From contig DASXTS010000520.1 in assembly GCA_036505275.1 (NCBI GenBank), forward strand, positions 1 to 9,729: a DNA stretch of 9,729 nucleotides, read 5' to 3'. Below the pieces are notes generated by a model. The model was not told the DNA's origin. It was given only the letters and a program-made list of their open reading frames with translations, and made no database searches. A program made the translations under genes and the position numbers. Source of the DNA: DASXTS01 sp036505275 (GTDB lineage Bacteria > Actinomycetota > Actinomycetes > Mycobacteriales > Pseudonocardiaceae). Position 1 is the first letter of the stretch, and the number at the start of each line of letters is the position of its first letter. This document shows, in pieces, positions 1 through 6,300 of this stretch.

Positions 1-261
1 ACGACCCCAGTAGGGCGCGTCCCCGGCTCAACGTCCCCGACTCAACCCCGGAAACCGGCGGCCAAACACCGAGACCGCAACCCCACTCCCGTCCCAAGCC
101 AATTTTTGAACGCAAGCTTGCGGGCTCAACGCGCCCAGCCGTGGTTCGACCGTCACTCGGGCTGGCGTAACCACGACGATGGGAAGTCGGCCGAGACGGT
201 GTACTTCGCCGGCCACAGCGGCCACCAGACCGTGGCCTGCCTGGCTGGGTCCCTCGGCTAG
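1..261 (+). pseudogene. 3' end of an unrecognised gene or gene remnant, cut by the window edge
   Basis: Frame 1 is open from the first base to a TAG at 259-261 (86 codons) with no ATG or GTG start; TTG codons occur at 106 and 118. From 133 onward 38 of 42 codons end in G or C, and the peptide looks protein-like (PWFDRH, ETVYFAGHSGH, QTVACLAG). Before 133 only 29 of 44 codons end in G or C, and the stretch is Pro/Arg-rich and contains an AT-rich patch (101-110). So either a gene enters from the left with a poorly conserved stretch, or only the last 42 codons are a true coding remnant joined to non-coding DNA. It converges on the tannase-family gene. I do not recognise the family. Confidence 0.35.
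111..122. repeat. 12-bp perfect palindrome next to a T-run
   Basis: CGCAAGCTTGCG reads the same on both strands and follows the AT-rich patch AATTTTTGAA (101-110). A 9-bp direct repeat GGCTCAACG lies at 25-33 and again at 123-131, just after the palindrome. The T-run is on the wrong side of the stem for a + terminator, and on - it reads as A. It could be a protein site or chance. Confidence 0.3.
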
Positions 262-263
262 GG

Positions 264-284
264 GCCGACCCGGGTTGCGTCGGC
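264..284. terminator. Weak hairpin between convergent genes
   Basis: GCCGAC (264-269) pairs perfectly with GTCGGC (279-284) around a 9-nt loop, just after the TAG at 259-261 and about 110 nt beyond the 3' end of the convergent tannase-family gene. There is no U-tract. High-GC actinobacteria often use such hairpins, so a bidirectional terminator is possible, but a 6-bp stem is weak evidence. I see nothing else in 285-394. Confidence 0.25.
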
Positions 285-394
285 TGCAACGTGGGTCGAC
301 AGTTCCGGCGACCAAGGGACCGTGGGCGGCGGCTGGCCGCGGGCTCGGAACGTCGTTGTGCCTCGCGGCCCGTTCAGCTGGTCGGACACGGCTC

Positions 395-2254
395 TTAGGC
401 GCAGCTGTAGGAGGAACTGGCGGTTACTGGTCCAGTGCCGTTGTAGGTCGCCTTCCGTGGGTAGGAGCAGATCGGCAAGGTCACGCTGCCGTTGGCCGAG
501 GCCAGGTCGATGCGGCTAGGCCCAACGCCGTTCTCTACCCAGTTGCGCAGGGCCATGAACAACTCGTCCCGCCCGGTGGAGGGCTGCGGCAGCGGCACCT
601 TGTTGGCGCTCGTGGGGGCGCCGGTCGCCGGGTCGATCGAAGCAGCCCGACTGAACGTCGAGTCGTGCGCAAAACCCGGGATCAGGAACAGCCGGTTGAA
701 CCTCTGCAGCTCCAGCGTGCCACCCATCGCCGCGGCGGCGCGGGTGAAGTAGTTGATCGAGCCTTGCACGAAGATGAACTCGTCGGCCAACCCGTGGTAG
801 CTCAACACCTTCACGCCACTGTCCCGCGCGCCAATCAGATCCGGATTGTCGGTGTTGATGTTGCTGAAGTACGGCTGCAGCGCAAGGCCCTGGTAATAGG
901 CATGAGCCAGACCGGCATAGTCCAGCGTCTGCCACCTGTCCATGCCATTGCCGGTGGCATTGGTGAATGCGGGCCGAGCGTAGGTCGGATCCTGCAACTC
1001 CAGCGCCACCATGTCGGCAGCAATGGGGAACGCGGTGGGGCCGGCGAGAACGCCGGTGCTGGTATTGCGCGGCAGGCCGTACCACAGGTGGTCGGCGCTA
1101 CCCAAGGTTGGGCTCGTGCCATTGTCGACCAGCGGGTCGGGGTATGTGCCGGTCGCGGTCTGGCCGTACCAGATCTTGTTGACCGCATTGGCCTCCGCGA
1201 GGCTCAGGCACGCGGAGGCGTTGGTGTTGGTGCCGACGGCGCCCCCGTGGCCGACGGTGCCGACGCACAGCGCGGCCGCATCCGTGGTCGGGTCGTAGCG
1301 GCACAGCAACGGGTCGAGCAGAAAACCGAGGGTGGTGCCGCCGCAGGCCGCGCCGGCCGCCGCGCTCACCGCGTTGAGCTTCGAGGCCGGCAGGTTGGCG
1401 CCGAGGTCGCGGAGCATCACGGTCTGCGGGTACATCTCGGCGGTGATGAACCTGGTCCAGTTGAAGGCTGGTGCGCCGGCGAGGATGCCGTCGTAGTCGT
1501 CCGGGTACTTCTGCGCGATCTTGTAGCCCTGGCGGCCGCCCGTCGAGAAGCCGTCCCAGTATGCATAGCTTTGCGTCTTGCCGTAGAACGCTTTCACCAG
1601 CGCCTTGGTCTTGACCGCCAGTTCGTGCATGCTGCGCTCGGCAAAGTCGTGCCACAGGACGGTGTTGATGCCACCGTCCTCGCGCATTGCGAAGGAACCG
1701 TTGCCGCCGCCGGCGTTCGACCCGTTGTGGCCATGGTCGGAGGTGCTCACCACATAGCCCTTGCCCACGGCGGCCAGGTGGAAGACATTGCCAGCCCCGG
1801 TGCCGCCGATGCGGGTGACGTCGGTGTGAAATCCACCGGCCCAGCCCCCGCTGCCGTATGTGCGGATGATCTCGTTCCAGTTCGCCTTGGTGGGCAGCCA
1901 GACCTCGATCCCGATGCCCGCGGACGTGGACGGCGCGCCAGGCGTGCCCGGGTTGCCGGGGCCAACCAGCAGCTTGACCAGGCACAGGTCGACCGGGGCG
2001 GTCGGCGGCGGTGGCGTGGGCGGGGTGTTGGCCAACGCCACCGGCTCACCCGCCGCGAACGGCTTCACCAGCAGGACCGACGTTTGCCGGTCCGGGTGGA
2101 ACGACAGCTTTATCCTGTCGTCGCAGGCGCCCTTGTGTGCAGCGGCGGCGGTCGCCGGTTGCACGGAGAGCAGCGCAACCGCGACGACGGCAGCCAACAG
2201 CGCCAATCGGCGCACGGCCGGACCAAACCTTCCGTCGCGGGCCAAGGGAGTCAC
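395..2254 (-). CDS. Secreted tannase/feruloyl esterase-family alpha/beta-hydrolase
   Basis: Predicted 619-residue exported serine esterase of the tannase/FaeB family, which hydrolyses gallate or hydroxycinnamate esters; the real substrate is unknown. Residues 14-38 form an Arg-Arg-led hydrophobic signal peptide, with cleavage likely near ATA-AAA. The nucleophile elbow GFSTGGRQG puts Ser at 237, and NPDDYDG-like family sequence follows it. The acid is Asp491 (HGLADEF) and the base His530 (PGFAHD). The Cys-rich C-terminus (ICSYP...YSCA) is typical of the family, and length fits a bacterial member. Odd points: Phe236 replaces the usual Cys before the Ser, Asp531 replaces the usual Cys after the His, and the loop between Cys304 and Cys318 lacks the Asp residues of the family's CDxxDGxxDG calcium site. 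The GTG start at 2254 has no clear ribosome site but gives a normal signal peptide. It lies 102 bp downstream of the CHAT gene on the same strand with no obvious terminator between them, so read-through is possible. Confidence 0.9.
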   Translation of the reverse strand: MTPLARDGRFGPAVRRLALLAAVVAVALLSVQPATAAAAHKGACDDRIKLSFHPDRQTSVLLVKPFAAGEPVALANTPPTPPPPTAPVDLCLVKLLVGPGNPGTPGAPSTSAGIGIEVWLPTKANWNEIIRTYGSGGWAGGFHTDVTRIGGTGAGNVFHLAAVGKGYVVSTSDHGHNGSNAGGGNGSFAMREDGGINTVLWHDFAERSMHELAVKTKALVKAFYGKTQSYAYWDGFSTGGRQGYKIAQKYPDDYDGILAGAPAFNWTRFITAEMYPQTVMLRDLGANLPASKLNAVSAAAGAACGGTTLGFLLDPLLCRYDPTTDAAALCVGTVGHGGAVGTNTNASACLSLAEANAVNKIWYGQTATGTYPDPLVDNGTSPTLGSADHLWYGLPRNTSTGVLAGPTAFPIAADMVALELQDPTYARPAFTNATGNGMDRWQTLDYAGLAHAYYQGLALQPYFSNINTDNPDLIGARDSGVKVLSYHGLADEFIFVQGSINYFTRAAAAMGGTLELQRFNRLFLIPGFAHDSTFSRAASIDPATGAPTSANKVPLPQPSTGRDELFMALRNWVENGVGPSRIDLASANGSVTLPICSYPRKATYNGTGPVTASSSYSCA

Positions 2255-2356
2255 GAGAATGCACTCTGGCCCCGGCCGATGTCCTTCGCGCCGGGTGAAC
2301 CCCTAGTTCCAGGCTCGGTAGGTATTGGGCGGCGGCGCCGATACCGGTGATCGCTG

Positions 2357-5083
2357 TCAGGAGGCGCCGAAGCACACGAAGCCGAGCTGGCCGTGGTCGG
2401 CCTGGGCAGCGGCCAGGGCGGCCGCGGGAGCCAGGCCGGCGCGCAGGCCGGCGTGCAACGCGGTCATGACCTCGGCGGTGCGCTCGTCCGGCACCGGCAC
2501 CACGCTGGCGATCATGGTGGCGGTGCCGCGGGTGAGCAGCGCGGCGGCCAGGCCCATCAGCTCGTCGCCGGGGTGCACGCCGGACAGCCCGCCCTCGCAG
2601 GCGGAGAGCACCAGCAGCCGCGGTCCGCGGCGCAGCCGGTCGAGGTCGTGCACGTAGAGCGGCCCGTCGGCCAGCTCGATCGTGGAGAACAGCGGCTGGT
2701 CGCTGCGGAACCGGCCGTGCGCGGCGATGTGCGCGATCCCTGCGCCATGGTTGTCCGCGCCGTCGAGGGCGGCCAGCACGGCGTCGACGGTGGACTGTTC
2801 CGCGACGAGCAGCCGCCCGCCGCCGGACGCATCGCGCAGTCCGACGACCTCGCGCACGGCGTGCTCCAGCCCCGGCCCGGCGACCCACACCGAGCCGGCG
2901 CCGCGGTGCGCGGCGAGCACCCGCACGGCGCGCAGCCAGGACAGCACCGATGGGGCGACGGTGACCGGCCGGCCGGCGCAGGAGGGCAGCGCGGCCCAGG
3001 GCAGGGCGTGCAGCGGCCCGGTCGGCACGACCACCATGGGCCGCTCGCCGACCTCGGGCAGCACCGGGCCGAGCAGCGCCTTGTCCAACGTGGACGCCGA
3101 GGCGTGCACCGCGGCCCGCACGGCCCGCCCGACCCGCGGCGAGACCCCGCGGGCCAACCGGTGCAGCCCGAAGCGCAGCGCGTCGACCTCGGCGTACAGC
3201 GGCTCGGCTGGTCCGAGGTCGTGCAGTGCGACCCGCCCGTCGACCACGGACACGGCCATCAGCCGGCCGCCGTGCACCATGAGGCTGAACAGCGCGGTGT
3301 CGCCCAGCGCGGCGTGCAGCGAGCCGAGGTCCAGCGGGTCACGCCTGGACGCCGAGGCAGCGCCAACGCCACTGGTGCCGCCACCGTTGCCGCCACTGTT
3401 GCCGCCACCGTTGCCGCCACCGTTGCCGCCGGACCGGGAGCCGGCCAGGGCCCGCCGCCGCACCGAGTGCTCCAGCCTGGCCACCCGCCGCTCGGCGGCC
3501 GGGTCGGGGCGGCCGGCCTCGACCGCCTCGCGGGCCGCCGCGACCGCCGAGCGCAGGGTGACCAGCTCGGCGGCGAGCGCCGGATCGGCCGGTGGGCGCA
3601 CCGCGGGACGGGCCAGCGCGCCGGCCCGGTACCGCTCGGTCCAGCGCAGCACCGCGCGGGCGTCCCGGTCGGCCACGGCCACCCCGACCGCGAGCTCGGC
3701 GAGGTCACGGGCCAGCCGCGTGGCGTGCGCCTGCAGCTCCGCCGAGCTCAGCAGCGACGCGTACCCGTCCACCACCAGCAGGCCGGCCCGGCACGCCGAG
3801 AGGACCCCGCGGCGGTCGCCGTCCGCCTGGCGCAGCAGCGCCTCGGCGTACCAGGCGGCGGCGCGCACGTCGGTGGTACCGCGTGAGCGCAGCGCCGCCG
3901 CGCCGGCCAGCAGCGAGCGCGCCCGTGGCACGGCGCCACGAGCCAGTGCCACCCGGGCCGCCGTGATCAGCGAGGTGGACGACTCCACCCGCCAGCCGTG
4001 CCGGGCGCACTCCAGGGCCGCCCGCTCGGCGTCGCGCTGCAGTGCTGCCGTGCGCTCCCCGGCCAGCCACCGCGCGTGCACCCGCAGCGCGATGGCCGGC
4101 GGCACCCACCAGGAGCGGCCCTGAGCGCGGAACAGTCGGGCCGCCTCCTCGGCTCCGGAGCCGGCCCGGGCCAGGTCGCGCTGGCGCAGCGCGCAGTGGC
4201 CGGCCGCGAGGGTGGCCTCCGCCAGCTTGGCTCGGCCGGCATCGGCCAGCGCACGGACCGCAGCCTCGATCACCGGGCGGGCATCGTCGGTGAGGCCGGC
4301 GGCGAGCATGGCCTCCGCGCGGTCGACCATGGCCTCCGGCCTGGTCCGCAGGTCCAGCCCGAGCTCGACGGCCTGGTCGAACAGCTCGAGGGCGCGCGGC
4401 AGGTCGCCGGTGCGCACCGCGACAAAGCCCCGGTTGTTCGTCGCGCCGCCGGCCCGGTCCCGCTGCCCGAGCGAGATCCACAACTCGGCGGCCTTGACGA
4501 AGTCCGCATCGGCCGCCCGCAGCGCGTCCGTGTATGTGTAGGCGATCCCGCGTCCGATCAGGGCGTTCGCGACCCATCGGGTGTCGCCGTGCCGGCGAAG
4601 GCCGGGCAGCGCCGCCGTCAGCTCGGTTATCGCGGCCGACAACCGGCCGCTGGTGCACAGGTTGAGCCCGCGCATGCAGCGGGCCCGAGCGGCCGAGCGC
4701 CCGCGCAGCAGCGGCAGCGCCGCGTCCAGGTCGGCCATCGACGCGGCGGTCCGGCCGCGGTCCAGCTCCAGCCAGGCCAGCGTGACCCTGATCTGGGCGG
4801 CCCGTTGGTCCAGCCCGCCGCGCACCGCCGCCCCCAGCGCGAGCCGCGCCTGCCGCATGGCCGCACCGAGCTCGGCCCGTTCGGTGTGCGCAAGCGCGGC
4901 CGCGTGCCTGGCCATGGCGCGAAGCTCGTTGTCCCGCCCGGCAGCAGCCAGCAGCGCGGCGGCATTGATCAGCACCCCGTCCGGGTCGATGGCGTGCCGC
5001 TCACACAACGCCTCGGCCTGCTCCAGCCGTGTCGCCCGATTGTCACCAACAGACGACGGTCCGTGGCGAACGACGGCCGGCAT
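2357..5083 (-). CDS. TPR-like repeat protein with C-terminal CHAT (caspase-fold) protease domain
   Basis: Predicted cytoplasmic cysteine protease of 908 residues; no signal peptide. Residues about 20-490 are Ala/Leu/Arg-rich helical repeats of TPR type (for example AALPLLRGRSAARARCMRGL and NNRGFVAVRTGDLPRALELF), a likely sensing or partner-binding array. Residues 552-569 are a Gly/Asn linker, and about 585-908 are the CHAT domain. The expected dyad is present: His789 in HIAAHG and Cys829 in LSACEGG, followed by GDELMGLAAALLTRGT. It ends GFVCFGAS. The ATG at 5083 lies 4 nt beyond the stop of the 168-aa gene and lacks its own strong ribosome site, so translation is probably coupled. It is the last gene of the S8-sigma-168aa-CHAT set. 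Known CHAT proteases (separase relatives, Csx29 of type III-E CRISPR, gasdermin activators) cut a specific partner. The partner here is unknown; the neighbouring 168-aa protein and S8 protease are the obvious candidates. Confidence 0.92.
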   Translation of the reverse strand: MPAVVRHGPSSVGDNRATRLEQAEALCERHAIDPDGVLINAAALLAAAGRDNELRAMARHAAALAHTERAELGAAMRQARLALGAAVRGGLDQRAAQIRVTLAWLELDRGRTAASMADLDAALPLLRGRSAARARCMRGLNLCTSGRLSAAITELTAALPGLRRHGDTRWVANALIGRGIAYTYTDALRAADADFVKAAELWISLGQRDRAGGATNNRGFVAVRTGDLPRALELFDQAVELGLDLRTRPEAMVDRAEAMLAAGLTDDARPVIEAAVRALADAGRAKLAEATLAAGHCALRQRDLARAGSGAEEAARLFRAQGRSWWVPPAIALRVHARWLAGERTAALQRDAERAALECARHGWRVESSTSLITAARVALARGAVPRARSLLAGAAALRSRGTTDVRAAAWYAEALLRQADGDRRGVLSACRAGLLVVDGYASLLSSAELQAHATRLARDLAELAVGVAVADRDARAVLRWTERYRAGALARPAVRPPADPALAAELVTLRSAVAAAREAVEAGRPDPAAERRVARLEHSVRRRALAGSRSGGNGGGNGGGNSGGNGGGTSGVGAASASRRDPLDLGSLHAALGDTALFSLMVHGGRLMAVSVVDGRVALHDLGPAEPLYAEVDALRFGLHRLARGVSPRVGRAVRAAVHASASTLDKALLGPVLPEVGERPMVVVPTGPLHALPWAALPSCAGRPVTVAPSVLSWLRAVRVLAAHRGAGSVWVAGPGLEHAVREVVGLRDASGGGRLLVAEQSTVDAVLAALDGADNHGAGIAHIAAHGRFRSDQPLFSTIELADGPLYVHDLDRLRRGPRLLVLSACEGGLSGVHPGDELMGLAAALLTRGTATMIASVVPVPDERTAEVMTALHAGLRAGLAPAAALAAAQADHGQLGFVCFGAS
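3377..3430 (-). repeat. 12-bp tandem repeat encoding the Gly/Asn linker of the CHAT protein
   Basis: About 4.5 copies of GCCGCCACCGTT (as read on +), one with a single change (ACTGTT). On - each encodes Asn-Gly-Gly-Gly, one copy Asn-Ser-Gly-Gly, giving residues 552-569 between the helical repeats and the CHAT domain. Near-identical copies suggest recent slippage; the unit is a multiple of 3, so copy changes only alter linker length. Confidence 0.9.
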
Positions 5084-5087
5084 GGTC

Positions 5088-5594
5088 TCAGACGGTAATC
5101 CAATCGGTGGTCGTTGCGCGCTCCCCCATACCGTGTAACACCAGGCTCAGCGGCCCGGACGGCACCCCGGCCACGCGAAATCGGCCCAGCTCGTCGACCG
5201 GTACCCGCAACCTTCCACCCGGATGGCGCACTTCCAGCTCGTCCGGACCCGTCGGAACGACCAACCCGATCAGACGCAACGTGCCGGACGGCTCGACCCC
5301 GACCTCGACCTCGACGCTGCACGCCTCGGGATCGGCTGTGAAGCCGAAGGTGACCAGCCGTGGGCCACCGGACGGGCCGGCGCCGGCGCGCACCCCGGCC
5401 GGCACCGGCTGCAGTGCGGTGTCGGCGAGCACGTCCAGCAGCCCCGCGTCGAGATCATGCCAGGCCGCGATGATCGACGGCACCGCGACGGCCGACGCGA
5501 CCACGTGGTCGGGAATCGGGTCGAGCACGTCGAACATCGCGGCCAGTTCGTCGAGTACCGGGTCGCGGTCGACCGCGGGGTCCTCGTCGCTCAT
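5088..5594 (-). CDS. Hypothetical 168-aa protein: helical N-terminus plus beta-rich C-terminal domain
   Basis: No named family recognised with certainty. Residues 1-60 are acidic and predicted helical, with a DPIPDHVV...WHDLDAGLLDVLAD segment of a type found in small actinobacterial proteins beside sigma factors. Residues about 78-155 alternate short beta-like strands (LVTFGF, SVEVEVGV, LRLIGLVVP, LEVRHPGG, GRFRVAGVPSGPLSLVL), resembling a carboxypeptidase-regulatory or transthyretin-like sandwich. There is no signal peptide, membrane segment or zinc-binding His/Cys set of a ZAS anti-sigma factor. The ATG at 5594 overlaps the sigma stop as ATGA, with a G-rich ribosome site upstream inside the sigma gene. 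Context suggests a partner of the sigma factor, perhaps its inhibitor, or an adaptor or substrate for the CHAT protease encoded 4 nt downstream. That role is inference. Confidence 0.85.
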   Translation of the reverse strand: MSDEDPAVDRDPVLDELAAMFDVLDPIPDHVVASAVAVPSIIAAWHDLDAGLLDVLADTALQPVPAGVRAGAGPSGGPRLVTFGFTADPEACSVEVEVGVEPSGTLRLIGLVVPTGPDELEVRHPGGRLRVPVDELGRFRVAGVPSGPLSLVLHGMGERATTTDWITV

Positions 5595-6187
5595 ACCAAT
5601 GACCCCCTCGGTCGATCCGGGCCACCGAAGTCGGCCCCGGTGAAGTCGGACGGGTTGAGCCGCCGGCGCAGGTTTTCCAGGCAGCGGCCGCGGGTCGGCC
5701 CGATGCTGCCGATCGGGATACCGAGCACCGAGCCGACCTCGTGATACGACAGCTCGGGCGCCGTGGACAGGATGCGCAGCAGTTGCTGGCAGCGTTCCGG
5801 CAGGCCGGCGAACGCGGTCCACAGCCTGCTGTCCCGGTCGCCGATGAGCACCATGGTCTCCGGACCGGCCGCCGGGTCCGGGTCGGGCTCGCCGGGCAGC
5901 GGGTCCGGTGTCTCCCGGCGCCGGCCGGCGATAACCCGCAGCGACTCGCGGCGCGCTGTGGTGGCGAGCCAGCCAGGCAGCCGCGACGGGTCGCGCAGCG
6001 TGTGCAGGTGCTCGGCCAGCCGCAACCACGTCGTCTGGCAGACGTCCGCGGCGTCGGCGTGGTCCAGCCGGTGTGAGCGGGCCACCGACCACACCAGCCG
6101 GGCGAACCGGCCTACCAGATCCCGCCACGCCTGCTCGTCCCCTGCCCGCGCCCCGGCGACCAGATCACCCAGCGGTGGCTTGTCCAC
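5591..6187 (-). CDS. ECF-like sigma-70 family RNA polymerase sigma factor
   Basis: Predicted 198-residue sigma factor with region 2 (about 18-88: WRDLVGRFARLVWSVAR, then DAADVCQTTWLRLAEHL and PGWLATTARRES) and region 4 (about 120-176: LPERCQQLLRIL, SYHEVGSVLGIPIGSIGPTR, RCLENLRRRL). An acidic Pro-rich linker joins them, and regions 1 and 3 are absent. I chose the GTG at 6187 because GGGGAGG lies 5 nt upstream and the protein then begins MDKPPLGDLV, as usual for such factors. An in-frame ATG at 6223 (210 aa) has no ribosome site. The frame stays open far upstream, but that part is a shadow of the S8 gene. The gap to S8 is 113 nt, and the stop overlaps the next start (ATGA). Its target promoters cannot be told from this window; no zinc-type anti-sigma gene is adjacent. 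Confidence 0.93.
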   Translation of the reverse strand: MDKPPLGDLVAGARAGDEQAWRDLVGRFARLVWSVARSHRLDHADAADVCQTTWLRLAEHLHTLRDPSRLPGWLATTARRESLRVIAGRRRETPDPLPGEPDPDPAAGPETMVLIGDRDSRLWTAFAGLPERCQQLLRILSTAPELSYHEVGSVLGIPIGSIGPTRGRCLENLRRRLNPSDFTGADFGGPDRPRGSLV

Positions 6188-6204
6188 CGGACCCTCCCCG
6201 CGGA

Positions 6205-6228
6205 TGTCGACGAGCGAACCCATCGACA
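6205..6228. promoter_or_regulatory. Dyad TGTCGA-N12-TCGACA upstream of the sigma start
   Basis: Two perfect 6-bp arms (6205-6210 and 6223-6228) with a 12-nt spacer lie 18 nt before the chosen sigma GTG, in the 113-nt gap after the S8 gene. It could be an operator for separate control of the sigma-168aa-CHAT part, or an RNA hairpin near the ribosome site. No promoter boxes are convincing. Confidence 0.3.
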
Positions 6229-6300
6229 GTACCGGGGAGGGGGCTAGATCCGGAGCGGGCGCCGCGCCGGCCGTGAGCCAGTTCTCGCGGAGGTTGACGA

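Noticed and set aside
179..2350. 723-codon open frame on + opposite the tannase-family gene
   Set aside because: Arg/Gly/Val-rich sequence without domains, antisense to a clear enzyme with triad and signal peptide; a high-GC shadow frame.
2255..2356. Terminator between CHAT and the tannase-family gene
   Set aside because: Only short self-palindromes (ACCGGT, CGGCGCCG) are present; no stable stem-loop was found.
2393..4124. Long open frames on + opposite the CHAT gene (497 and 480 codons)
   Set aside because: Low-complexity Arg/Pro/Gly/Ser sequence, no ribosome site, antisense to the clearly coding CHAT gene.
2357..5083. CHAT protease as part of a gasdermin-type defence locus
   Set aside because: No small gasdermin-like gene or membrane-pore protein is adjacent; neighbours are a sigma factor and a subtilase.
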